Positions 46,006 to 54,674 of a stretch of DNA of 64,000 nucleotides are shown here, in pieces; the stretch's first letter is position 1; each line of letters begins with the position of its first letter. The position numbers were made by a program, and so were the translations under genes. The DNA is taken from assembly GCA_036389255.1 (NCBI GenBank), contig DASVQI010000027.1, forward strand, positions 82,463 through 146,462. The letters run 5' to 3'. Source of the DNA: JACVRN01 sp036389255 (GTDB lineage Bacteria > Acidobacteriota > Blastocatellia > Pyrinomonadales > Pyrinomonadaceae). Under the pieces are notes generated by a model. It saw nothing but the letters and a program-made list of their open reading frames with translations. It ran no database searches and was not told the DNA's origin.

Positions 46006-47216
46006 AACCCAACACGCATCGTCAAAGGCACGCGAAGCATCCTCAGAGGCTTTGCAATGCTCGCGCCCGGCGACGGCTTTCTTCCCTCTTTATCTACGCG
46101 CCCGCCCGCGCCGCCATCCCCCGTGGTGCCGGCGTACTGCGAGATGTTCAGCAGTATGCCTACGGCCACGAGCGTAGGCACAAGGCTTGAGCCGCCGTAA
46201 GAGATGAACGGGAGCGGAATCCCCTTCGTCGGCACAAGCGAGAGAACGACGCTGATGTTAAAGAAAGCCTGAACGACTATGACCGTCACCAGTCCCATGC
46301 CCAGCAGCATCCCGAAACGGTCGGGCGCACCCAGAGCCGCACGAAGCCCGCGCCAGAGGAAGATGCCGAAGACCAAAAGCACCGCCAGCGCTCCCAAGAG
46401 TCCAAGCTCTTCGCCTATGACGGCGAAGATAAAGTCGGAATGAGCAAAGGGCAGAAAGAACATCTTCTGTCTTCCCTGAGCAAATCCCAGCCCGTTGACG
46501 CCGCCGGAGCCCACGGCAATCAACGACTGAACCACCTGAAAGCCACTGTCCTGCGGGTCAGACCAGGGGTCTAGAAAAGTAATCATGCGCCGCATGCGCC
46601 ACGGAACGAATATCAGCATCATAACGATGCCCACCAGGGCAGGAGCCGCAGCCATCCCCAGATGCAGCAGTCTTGTCCCGGCCGTGTAGCACATGACCAC
46701 GCAGACGACCGCGAGCATCATCGCCGTCCCCAAATCTGGCTCCGCTACTACGAGCAGAGCGAGCCCGGCCGTCACGCCCATCGCTGGCACGAACGTTCGC
46801 CAGAAGGAGCCCTCTTCCCCGGCGCGCTTCTCCAGAAAGTAGGCTAGGAAGATGGAGAGCGCCAGCTTTGACAACTCCGAAGGCTGTATGGAAAAGCCCG
46901 CGAGCTTAATCCAGCGATGCGCCCCGTTGATGCGCGGGAAAGCGAAGACCGCCAGCAGCATCAGAAACGTCAGACCGAGCAGCGTATAGACCAGCTTTCG
47001 ATTACGAAGGCGCTGGTAATCGAAGTGCATGGCAAAGAGCATGGCCGCAAAGCCTATGACAGTCCAGACGGCTTGTTTGAGAAAGTAGTAATAGGGCTTC
47101 CCGTTCTCCTGATAAGCCAGTGCGCTTGAGGCGCTGTAAACCATCACGACACCGAAAAGCGCCAGCCCCGCAGCCGCCGCGAACAACCATCTATCAGCCT
47201 GTAGCTTTCGTGCCAT
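46002..47216 (-). CDS. ftsW: Lipid II glycosyltransferase FtsW (SEDS family)
   Basis: 404 residues with about ten membrane helices. Typical SEDS segments: MVYSASSALAY after helix 1, INGAHRWIKLAGFSIQPSEL, LVVAEPDLGTAMML, and SYGGSSL near the end (PFISYGGSSLVPTLVAVGIL). It polymerises septal peptidoglycan with FtsI, encoded in the same cluster. The ATG is preceded by CCGAAAGCTTTTTT with no Shine-Dalgarno, very like the region before murC. It is coupled to murG by overlap. Confidence 0.96.
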   Translation of the reverse strand: MARKLQADRWLFAAAAGLALFGVVMVYSASSALAYQENGKPYYYFLKQAVWTVIGFAAMLFAMHFDYQRLRNRKLVYTLLGLTFLMLLAVFAFPRINGAHRWIKLAGFSIQPSELSKLALSIFLAYFLEKRAGEEGSFWRTFVPAMGVTAGLALLVVAEPDLGTAMMLAVVCVVMCYTAGTRLLHLGMAAAPALVGIVMMLIFVPWRMRRMITFLDPWSDPQDSGFQVVQSLIAVGSGGVNGLGFAQGRQKMFFLPFAHSDFIFAVIGEELGLLGALAVLLVFGIFLWRGLRAALGAPDRFGMLLGMGLVTVIVVQAFFNISVVLSLVPTKGIPLPFISYGGSSLVPTLVAVGILLNISQYAGTTGDGGAGGRVDKEGRKPSPGASIAKPLRMLRVPLTMRVGL

Positions 47217-47233
47217 AAAAAAGCTTTCGGCCC

Positions 47234-47297
47234 GTCAACCATCAAACGTCAGCTTTTTTGAGTTTGTCGCTCGTTGCTGACTGCTGATTGCTGAAGG
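47234..47297. repeat. Imperfect inverted repeat of 7-nt TGCTGAT units
   Basis: The right arm has heptamers TGCTGAC, TGCTGAT, TGCTGAA (47274-47297); the left arm carries GTCAACC, ATCAAAC, GTCAGC. It includes the end of the murD coding sequence and lies between murD and ftsW. Confidence 0.75.
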
Positions 47298-48646
47298 CTC
47301 ATCACCTCTTGCTTAAAGACTTCCCCTCTGTGCTCGAACGACCTGAACATGTCGAAGCTGGCGCAGGCAGGGGCCAGAAGCACAGCGTCCTTCGGTTCCG
47401 CAGATTCAAACGCCCGGCTGACCGCATCCTTCATGTCCGAAGCCCGCTCGGTTGGCGCTTCCGCGCCCAGCTCTTTCTCTATAACGGGAGCGTCTTCGCC
47501 TATCAGAATCAGCTTGCGCGCGTGCGCGGCGATGAGCGGCGCTAGCGGCGCGTATGGAGCCTGCTTGCCGCGCCCGCCCAAGATTAAAACTATCTTGCCC
47601 TCGTCTTCCGCCAGAGCTTCGAGCGCCTTGAGTGTCGCGTCAACGCTCGTGGCCTTGGAGTCGTTGTAGAAGGTCACGCCGTTAATTTCCGCCACGCGCT
47701 CCATGCGATGCTCAACGGGCCGGAAATTTCTGACCGTCTCGCGCATGGATTCAGGGGATGCGCCGCACGCCAGCCCCGCGCTCAAAGCCGCCAGCACGTT
47801 CTCAACATTGTGCAGCCCGCGTAGCTGCATCTCATCGCGCCGCATCAAGACCCGCTCGCCTTCCCGCGTGCCGGAAACCAGCTCGCGCCCGCGAAGGAAG
47901 AGTCCTTCTTCAAGCTCTCGCCGCGTGCTGAAGAGCGTGACGTGCGCCCTTAGCCCTGCGGCCCAGCTTGAGACAATCGCGTCATCGGCGTTGAGCACGG
48001 CCACGTCTCCCGCCGTCTGGTTGCGAAAGATGCGGTGCTTGGCTGCGGCGTAATCCGTGACCGACTCGTACCTGTCCATGTGATTCGGCGTCACGTTCAG
48101 GCAAAGCGCCACCTGTGGATGAAACTCCGCAATCGTCTCAAGCTGAAAGCTTGAGACTTCAACGACCGTCCAGCCGTCGTCCGTCGAATTTTCAACGAGC
48201 GAGATGAGCGGCGTCCCAATGTTTCCGCCCACCTGTGTCTTAAAGCCCGCGTCCTTCAGAATCTCGCCAATCAGGGTCGTGGTCGTAGTCTTTCCGTTCG
48301 TGCCGGTGATGGCTACCATTCGACCGCGAAGAAAGCGCGATGCAAGCTCAACTTCACCTATGACCAACGCCCCGGCCCTGGCGGCGTAGCGAACGGGGAT
48401 GCTCCGGGTAGGCACTCCGGGGCTAATCACGACCAGCTCAATCTGATCCAGCAGCCAAGAGGGAACGTCGCCGCCGATTAAGCCCACGCCAAGCTCTTTC
48501 AGTGAGCGGGCTTCCTCATTCCATTCTTCAACGGGCTTTCGGTCGTTGAGAGCAACGGTCGCGCCGCGCTCGCTCAGGAACCGCGCGCAAGCCGTGCCGC
48601 TTCGCGCCGCGCCCATGATTAAGACTTTCTTGCCGGAGACTTCCAA
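47249..48646 (-). CDS. murD: UDP-N-acetylmuramoylalanine--D-glutamate ligase
   Basis: 465 residues. VLIMGAARSGTACARFLSER at the N-terminus, ATP loop ITGTNGKTTTTTLIGEIL, and C-terminal LILGGRGKQAPY and SFDMFRSFEHRGEVFKQEV are typical. It adds D-Glu to UDP-MurNAc-L-Ala. The start is TTG. The family normally ends soon after the FEHRGE segment; here a 16-residue tail (SLQQSAVSNERQTQKS) is encoded by a heptameric repeat arm. Confidence 0.96.
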   Translation of the reverse strand: MEVSGKKVLIMGAARSGTACARFLSERGATVALNDRKPVEEWNEEARSLKELGVGLIGGDVPSWLLDQIELVVISPGVPTRSIPVRYAARAGALVIGEVELASRFLRGRMVAITGTNGKTTTTTLIGEILKDAGFKTQVGGNIGTPLISLVENSTDDGWTVVEVSSFQLETIAEFHPQVALCLNVTPNHMDRYESVTDYAAAKHRIFRNQTAGDVAVLNADDAIVSSWAAGLRAHVTLFSTRRELEEGLFLRGRELVSGTREGERVLMRRDEMQLRGLHNVENVLAALSAGLACGASPESMRETVRNFRPVEHRMERVAEINGVTFYNDSKATSVDATLKALEALAEDEGKIVLILGGRGKQAPYAPLAPLIAAHARKLILIGEDAPVIEKELGAEAPTERASDMKDAVSRAFESAEPKDAVLLAPACASFDMFRSFEHRGEVFKQEVMSLQQSAVSNERQTQKS

Positions 48647-48682
48647 CGCCCTGCTAAAACCCTCGGTGACGGAAAAATTTCT

Positions 48683-50191
48683 CTAGCGCAGCTTGAGCGT
48701 CGAAAGGCTCAGGAGCGCGAACAGTATGGCCAAGATAAGAAAGCGAAAGACGACCTTAGACTCCCGCCAGCCTTGAAGCTCGAAATGATGATGAAGCGGC
48801 GACATCTTGAAGATGCGCCGTCCCGTCATCTTAAAGGAAGCCACCTGCAACATGACTGAGAGCGCCTCTATGACGAAGACGCCGCCGACCATCAGCAGCA
48901 TGAACTCCTGCTTGGTCAGGACGGCTATGGTTCCGATTGCGCCTCCAATCGCAAGGCTCCCCACGTCGCCCATAAAGACTTCCGCAGGCGGCGCGTTGAA
49001 CCATAAGAAGCCTAAGCTTGCCCCGACCATCGCGCCGCAGAAGACAGTAAGCTCAGCTGCCTCCGGCCTCCAGCTCAAATCCAGATACCTTGCCCAACGC
49101 GCGTCGCTTATCAGATAGGTGAAGGCCGTCAGCGCGGCGGTCGCAATGAAAGTGATGCTGATTGCCAGCCCGTCGAGCCCGTCCGTCAGGTTCACGGCGT
49201 TCGATGAGCCGAGCAGCACTATGATGACGAGCGCGAGGTATAGCCACGGGCCTATGTAGCTGATGGCCGTATAGGGATTAGTCTCAGCCGTGGCCTTGAA
49301 GAAAGGGATGTTGACGTTCCATGAGTATTTCTGATTCTTGGCAATCTCCTGCGGGTAAGCGTCTTCAAGAAGCGCCCGGTTCAGCCTCACCAGATTCTCG
49401 CCCTGCGGATTCTGCCCGAGCAGCTTTCGCGTCTCGTCCGTCAGCTTCACTCGCTCGAATCGCTGCTGGTCGTAGAGCGAAGTCCCGGCGCGCATGATGC
49501 GATTCAGTTCGTCTGTCAAAGACCTTTGCACGGCCTCGGAAGGCGTGCTGGTTCCGTCGTACTCTGTTATCTCCTGCTGCAAGCTGTAGCTCAGTTGCGG
49601 TCGCAGGTACTGTGAAAGCGGGTCGCGACCCTCTTGCAGTTTCAGCATCAGCCTGCCCGAGTCCTTCACGTCGCCCGCGCGCAGGAGCGGCGACGGCGTA
49701 GAGAAGCTCGTTGATAGATAGAGCGCCAGCCAGACGCCTATCGCTATCAGGAGTTGAAAAATCAGCTTCTTCCTGCCCGTCAGCCCGAGGCTTCGCTGCT
49801 TGGCCATCTTCGCGTAGTCGTCCATAAAGCCTATGGCCGCGAAGCCAATGGTGGCGAGCATGGCTATCCAGACATACAGGTTCGTCAGCTTGGCCCAGAG
49901 GAGCGTGGAGATAATCACGGAAGCTATAATCAGCACGCCTCCCATCGTGGGCGTGCCGCGCTTCGCCATGTGCGCCTGCGGCCCTTCCTCACGAATCTGC
50001 TGGCCTACGTTCCAGTTCCTCAAAGCCTCTATGACGCGGCTGCCGAAAAAGAGCGTGATTAAAAGAGCCGTGATGGCGGCGTACATGGTGCGGAACGTCA
50101 CGTACTGAAAAACGTTCAGCGCCTTGACGATGTACGACTCCCCATCCTTCAGTTGGTTATAGAGCAGTTCGTAAAAGAGGTAGTAGACCAT
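48683..50191 (-). CDS. mraY: Phospho-MurNAc-pentapeptide transferase with large insertion
   Basis: 502 residues against about 360 for the family. The core is intact: KRGTPTMGGVLIIA, FMDDYAKMAKQRSLGLTGR with catalytic D124 D125, NAVNLTDGLDGLAI, and MGDVGSLAIGGAIG. It transfers phospho-MurNAc-pentapeptide to undecaprenyl phosphate (lipid I). The extra length is mostly residues about 165-292, a hydrophilic, helix-rich insertion (RDPLSQYLRPQLSYSLQQEI and on) before NIPFFK, in the extracytoplasmic loop after helix 4. No frameshift is seen, so the insertion appears to be part of the protein. Confidence 0.95.
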   Translation of the reverse strand: MVYYLFYELLYNQLKDGESYIVKALNVFQYVTFRTMYAAITALLITLFFGSRVIEALRNWNVGQQIREEGPQAHMAKRGTPTMGGVLIIASVIISTLLWAKLTNLYVWIAMLATIGFAAIGFMDDYAKMAKQRSLGLTGRKKLIFQLLIAIGVWLALYLSTSFSTPSPLLRAGDVKDSGRLMLKLQEGRDPLSQYLRPQLSYSLQQEITEYDGTSTPSEAVQRSLTDELNRIMRAGTSLYDQQRFERVKLTDETRKLLGQNPQGENLVRLNRALLEDAYPQEIAKNQKYSWNVNIPFFKATAETNPYTAISYIGPWLYLALVIIVLLGSSNAVNLTDGLDGLAISITFIATAALTAFTYLISDARWARYLDLSWRPEAAELTVFCGAMVGASLGFLWFNAPPAEVFMGDVGSLAIGGAIGTIAVLTKQEFMLLMVGGVFVIEALSVMLQVASFKMTGRRIFKMSPLHHHFELQGWRESKVVFRFLILAILFALLSLSTLKLR

Positions 50192-50214
50192 CTCGTTCTC
50201 AGCCGCTTCTTCGG

Positions 50215-51705
50215 TTATTGACCTTCTCGTTCGTCCCCGCCCACGAGCGCGAAGCTCGTGCGCAGCTCGCTCACTACCTTGTCCGTCCTGACGCCGCGCG
50301 AGCCCTTGACCAGCGCGAGGTCGCCCTCGCCTATCTCATCAATGAGAGCGCTCGCGGCATCCTCGGACGACTCAAAAAATCTTGTCGCATCTCTGCTCAT
50401 CCCGGCCTCAAGCGCGCCTTCGACCATAGCGGAGGCATGGCCGCGCACGCCCCACAGAACATCTATGCCGAGTCGCGCAATCTCTCTTCCAGCGTCGCGG
50501 TGCATCTCAAGACTCTCCGGCCCAAGCTCAAGCATCTCGCCCGCCACCACTATGCGGCGTCGCGCCCCGGCCTCAGTTTCCGAGAGCGTCCTCACCATGC
50601 TCAGGAGCGAGCGCGGGTTGGAGTTGTAGGAATCGTCCACGACCGTAAAGCCCGCCGCGAAGTCCAGCACCTCGCCGCGCATCTTTGGCGGCACCACGCT
50701 CGAAAGCGAGCGCGCAATCTCGGCGGGCGAAACTCCAAGGCAGGTGGCGACGCTTGCGGCCGCCAGCGCGTTCATAAGATTGTGACGGCCCGCCATGGGC
50801 AATCTGGCTTCCGCCTTGCCAAGCGGTGTGCGAAGACGAAAGCGGCTCTCACCGAATCGTCGCGTGTTGACTTGCAGAGCAGTCACGTCGGCCTCATGCT
50901 CAAGCCCGAAGGTGACGACAGGCCCGTCGTGCAAATCTCTCATCCTGATGACGAACGGGTCGTCCGCGTTTAGAACCGCCGTGCCGTTCGGCTTGAGACC
51001 TTCAATAAGCTCGGCTTTTGCTTTCGCGATGTTTTCTATCGTTCCAAGATACTCAAGATGAACGGGCGCGACCAGTAGCTCCACGCCTATGTCGGGCGGC
51101 GTGATTTTGACCAGCCGCGCAATCTCGCCCGTAGGCGAAGACATGCCCATCTCAAGCACCGCGAGGTCGAAGTCCGCAGGAGTGCGCCCCTCCGAAACCA
51201 TCTGAAGAACCGCTAGTGGCAGCCCCAGACCGTTGTTGTAGTTGCGCTCGCTCTTCAATATGCGACGCCCCGCGTGGGCCAGTATGTGCGCCGTCAGGTC
51301 TTTGGTAGTGGTCTTTCCGGCGGAGCCCGTAATGGCCACGACGGGCCGACCCCAAGCCTCATAAGTACGTCGCGCCAAGGTTTGCAGAGCCGCTATAGCG
51401 TCTTCGACCAGCAAGAGCCTTCCGCCCAAAGCCTGCAAGGATTCGGACTCGGCAACGTGGTCTAAACGCGCGACAGCCGCCAGCGCTCCGCGCTTGAAGG
51501 CTTCGGGGATGAAGCGATGCCCATCCTCGAACTCGCCGTTGAAGCCCGCGCGCGTGTAGTCTTCCTGCGAGAGAGCGAAAAAGAGTTCGCCCGCCTCGAT
51601 TGAGCGCGAGTCAATCGAAAAGTTTTTGATTTCTTTGTCAAACATCTCGGCGCTGACACCAGTGGTGTTAGCGCCCATCAAGCTCGCTGCGTCCCTCAGA
51701 TTCAA
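50215..51705 (-). CDS. murF: UDP-MurNAc-tripeptide--D-Ala-D-Ala ligase
   Basis: 496 residues from a TTG codon (ATG at residue 10 is an alternative). ATP loop ITGSAGKTTTKDLTAHIL, RNYNNGLGLPLAVL, NADDPFVIRM, and DDSYNSNPRSLLSMV identify MurF rather than MurE. It adds D-Ala-D-Ala to the muropeptide. mraY follows after 23 bases. Upstream, where murE usually sits between ftsI and murF, there is only a 316-base gap. Confidence 0.96.
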   Translation of the reverse strand: MNLRDAASLMGANTTGVSAEMFDKEIKNFSIDSRSIEAGELFFALSQEDYTRAGFNGEFEDGHRFIPEAFKRGALAAVARLDHVAESESLQALGGRLLLVEDAIAALQTLARRTYEAWGRPVVAITGSAGKTTTKDLTAHILAHAGRRILKSERNYNNGLGLPLAVLQMVSEGRTPADFDLAVLEMGMSSPTGEIARLVKITPPDIGVELLVAPVHLEYLGTIENIAKAKAELIEGLKPNGTAVLNADDPFVIRMRDLHDGPVVTFGLEHEADVTALQVNTRRFGESRFRLRTPLGKAEARLPMAGRHNLMNALAAASVATCLGVSPAEIARSLSSVVPPKMRGEVLDFAAGFTVVDDSYNSNPRSLLSMVRTLSETEAGARRRIVVAGEMLELGPESLEMHRDAGREIARLGIDVLWGVRGHASAMVEGALEAGMSRDATRFFESSEDAASALIDEIGEGDLALVKGSRGVRTDKVVSELRTSFALVGGDEREGQ

Positions 51706-52021
51706 GCTTTCGACCAGAGCCTCCCTACGCTTTTTTTAATCATCTTGCGCGTAGGGAACTGAAATGGTCAACCTCTGCGACAGCCGTACACGCCGTCTCA
51801 AGGTTTGAGCCCGTTTTATCCGTCGTGGGGGTTTCAGCAGAAGCCTTCAAAGGAGCGCCGCCCGTCGCGCCTTGCGGCCAGCCTTCCGTCTCGCAGCCCT
51901 CGACTTCCGCAGTCAGACAAGCGCCTCTCTGCGTAACGCGGCTGCGGCGCAGACGCCTGCGACACTCCAAAACTCTCTGTTTTGTTCCGTGATTAAGGTA
52001 CATAAGATAGTCTCTATACCG
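51706..52021. other. Gap at the usual murE position
   Basis: 316 bases between murF and ftsI. A minus-strand 87-codon frame (51740-52003) exists but is Arg-rich, lacks a clear ribosome site and looks non-coding. No MurE motif (such as the GTNGKT loop or DNPR) can be seen in any frame. It may be a leader or the site of a past deletion. Confidence 0.4.
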
Positions 52022-54103
52022 CTAATCGCTCCTACCGAACTCAATGCGAACGGTGTGTCCGGCTTCGACTTCCGCGCCAGCCGCCGGAGATTGTCGCAAG
52101 GCGCGGCCCTCGCCCCGCGCCTCCATCTGTAAGCCTAGCTGAGCGCAGATGCGCGCAGCATCACGCACGCTCTTGCCGCGCAGGTCGGGCATCAACACGC
52201 CCCGCGCCGTAGCGTTCGCGTAAACGACCTCGTCTGAGCCGTCGCCTGCGACCTGCGGCAGCGTCGCCGCGCGCTCCTGTCTCTGTCGCTCAAGCTCGGC
52301 GCGTACCATCTGGGCCTGTTCCGCATCACGCAAAGCGCTCGCTATAGGGTTCTCGGACTTTATCTCCATGTCGGGCGCAACGTTCAAGTCGGGCAGAATC
52401 TGCTGCGCGATTTCGCGGAAGACGGGAGCGGCCACGTCGCCGCCGTGATACGCGCCCGCAGGCTCGTCAATCACGACTATGATTACCACGGCAGGATTCT
52501 CTACGGGCGCGAAGCCTACGAAAGAGCCTACGTACTTCGTGGACGAATAAGTTCTGGTCTTCGGGTCAATCTTCTGAGCCGTGCCGGTCTTGCCCGCAGC
52601 CGAGTAGCCTTCGACCTGCGCCTTCTTGGCCGTGCCGCTCACGGTCACGCTCTCAAGCATCCCTCTTAAAATCTTCGCCGTCGCGGCGCTCACTACGCGG
52701 TGCGTTTCGGGCTGCGCCCGGTAGAGGCTCGCGCCGTCCTGCGCGCGAATCTCCCGCACCAGATGGGGCGAGACGCGCACGCCGTCGTTGGCGATTGCGC
52801 CGAAGGCCGCGGCCATCTGCAAAGGCGTAACTCCTATCTCCTGACCCATGGCGATTGAGCCCATAGAGGTTGGCTGCCATCTGGCGACGGGCCGCACGAG
52901 CCCGTTAGTCTCGCCCGGCAGCTCTACGTTCGTGCGTGCGCCGAAGCCGTAACGCCGTATGTAGTCATACATGCGCTCGTCGCCCAGACGAAGGCCGAGC
53001 TTTATAGCGGCCACGTTGGAGGACTTGGCGAGCGCCTCGGTTATAGTCAGGCTCCCGAACGCGTGATGGTCGTGAACGATGCGCCCCGCCACGTTGATTG
53101 AGCCCATCTGACAATCTATGTGGTCGTCCGGCTTTACCAGCCCCTCTTCAATTGCGCCAGAGAAAGCCACCACTTTGAAGGTCGAGCCCGGCTCATAGAT
53201 ATTTTGCAGCGCCTGATTGGTGCGGCACTCTGCGGAGGCAGAGCGAGCATCGTTCGGGTCAAAGGAGGGCGCATTGGCAAGCGCCAGTATCTCGCCCGTG
53301 CGCGGGTCAAGCACTATGGCAGTTCCGCTCTTTGCCTTTGAGTTTTCGACGGCAGCGAGGAGCGCCTGCTCCGTGCGGTACTGAACCATCTGGTCAATCG
53401 TGAGCACGACGGACTGGCCCGGTCTGGGCTCTACTTCCAGACTCTGGTAGGAGCGGCGGTGCGCGTCCGTCTCTACGAAGAGCTTACCCGCTTCGCCCTG
53501 TATGCGCTCGTTGTAAACCTGCTCGACTCCGCCGAGGCCCACTTCGTCAAGCCCCACGAAGCCCAGCACGTGCGAAGCCAGTTGTCCGTTCGGATAGACA
53601 CGCTTGGGCTCTTTGAGCGAACGAATGCCTTCAAGCTTGAGCGCGGCGATTCTTTGCGCCTGCTGCGTGTCAAGCTTGCGAGCAATCCAGATGAACTTTC
53701 GATTCTTCTCACGCCCTTCGCGCAATCGCGTCGTCAGCGTGTCCCGGTCAACGCCCACAATCGGCGCAAGGCTCGCGGCCGCTTTATCTTCGTCTTTAAT
53801 CTCGGAGGGGACGGCGAAGAAAGATTCCGTGTCTACGCTGCGCGCCAGTTCTCTGCCCTGCCGGTCAAGCACGAGCCCGCGCATGGGACTCGTCTCAACC
53901 GCGTCCTGCTGCTGAAGGCGCGCGCGCCTCGCCAGAGTTTCGTGCTGGAAGGTTTGTAGGTAGATGAGACGCGTTGTGATGATGAGCATCCAGAAGACTA
54001 GAAGAGAAATGATGACGAGAGCCCGCCTGCGCGATGCGTCAGGACGGGCTTTCGATAGAGCGGCATAGCTTGCGCGCATATTTCTCAGGTTCGCCATTCT
54101 CAT
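52022..54103 (-). CDS. ftsI: Septal transpeptidase FtsI (PBP3) with C-terminal PASTA domain
   Basis: 693 residues. A single N-terminal membrane helix (LVIISLLVFWMLIITTRLIY) is followed by the dimerisation domain and the transpeptidase domain. The active-site Ser is S307 in GSTFK, with S361-S362-N363 and K505-T-G-T508 completing the penicillin-binding motifs. Residues about 630-690 form one PASTA domain (VLMPDLRGKSVRDAARICAQ). It cross-links septal peptidoglycan with FtsW. ftsL lies 103 bases upstream. Confidence 0.96.
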   Translation of the reverse strand: MRMANLRNMRASYAALSKARPDASRRRALVIISLLVFWMLIITTRLIYLQTFQHETLARRARLQQQDAVETSPMRGLVLDRQGRELARSVDTESFFAVPSEIKDEDKAAASLAPIVGVDRDTLTTRLREGREKNRKFIWIARKLDTQQAQRIAALKLEGIRSLKEPKRVYPNGQLASHVLGFVGLDEVGLGGVEQVYNERIQGEAGKLFVETDAHRRSYQSLEVEPRPGQSVVLTIDQMVQYRTEQALLAAVENSKAKSGTAIVLDPRTGEILALANAPSFDPNDARSASAECRTNQALQNIYEPGSTFKVVAFSGAIEEGLVKPDDHIDCQMGSINVAGRIVHDHHAFGSLTITEALAKSSNVAAIKLGLRLGDERMYDYIRRYGFGARTNVELPGETNGLVRPVARWQPTSMGSIAMGQEIGVTPLQMAAAFGAIANDGVRVSPHLVREIRAQDGASLYRAQPETHRVVSAATAKILRGMLESVTVSGTAKKAQVEGYSAAGKTGTAQKIDPKTRTYSSTKYVGSFVGFAPVENPAVVIIVVIDEPAGAYHGGDVAAPVFREIAQQILPDLNVAPDMEIKSENPIASALRDAEQAQMVRAELERQRQERAATLPQVAGDGSDEVVYANATARGVLMPDLRGKSVRDAARICAQLGLQMEARGEGRALRQSPAAGAEVEAGHTVRIEFGRSD

Positions 54104-54206
54104 CTGTCACGCGCCACGTAGGCTTCAAGCCATGTTAAAGGTTCTCTCTTCACACGGGCGCGTGGCTTTAAATCAAATCCGCGTCCTGCGCCTCTTAAGG
54201 ATTACA

Positions 54207-54599
54207 TCAACGATTGAGCGTAGCGCTGGAGACGGCCAGCGCCGTCGAAGCCGTTTGTGCGCCGTCGCGCGGAGCAACAACCGCTCCTTCAACCTGCGAA
54301 GGATGAACCGGCTGCATCCCTATGGCACGGGCAGCCGATTCGAGTTGCGCGGGGGAGGTCGCCTGCTCGCGCGCTAGAATCAACCGGCGCTGCTCTTCAA
54401 GGAGCCTCTCGCGCTCGCGCCTCAGCTCTTCGCTCTTGTAGCCGTAACGGACTGCGGAAAAACGCTGTCCGGCGGCGAAGACAAATCCGCCTGAGAGCAT
54501 CAGCCCGCAGACGAGCAGCAGCACGAGACGCCCCAGAGCGCGCCGGTCGCGCTCGCGGCGTACGACAAAGTTGGGTTGATTGGGTGGCAATCTTCTCAT
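54207..54599 (-). CDS. ftsL: Cell division protein FtsL
   Basis: 130 residues. A basic N-terminus (RRERDRRALGR), one membrane helix (LVLLLVCGLMLSGGFVFAAG), and a heptad-rich coiled coil (SEELRRERERLLEEQRRLIL) ending in a short SPAQLESAARAIGM segment typical of FtsL. Primary sequence is poorly conserved in this family, so the call rests on topology and on position between rsmH and ftsI. It would bridge FtsQ/FtsB with FtsW/FtsI. Confidence 0.85.
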   Translation of the reverse strand: MRRLPPNQPNFVVRRERDRRALGRLVLLLVCGLMLSGGFVFAAGQRFSAVRYGYKSEELRRERERLLEEQRRLILAREQATSPAQLESAARAIGMQPVHPSQVEGAVVAPRDGAQTASTALAVSSATLNR

Positions 54600-54674
54600 C
54601 GCGTTTGTAGCCTCGGACGAAAAAAAATCAAAAAAGATGAGGGAGGAGCATGGGCGATTTATGTCCCAAAGTTT

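Noticed and set aside
51740..52003. Minus-strand 87-codon frame between murF and ftsI
   Set aside because: Composition is Arg-rich and irregular, no ribosome site is seen, and nothing in it resembles MurE or another family. Kept only as part of the gap entry.
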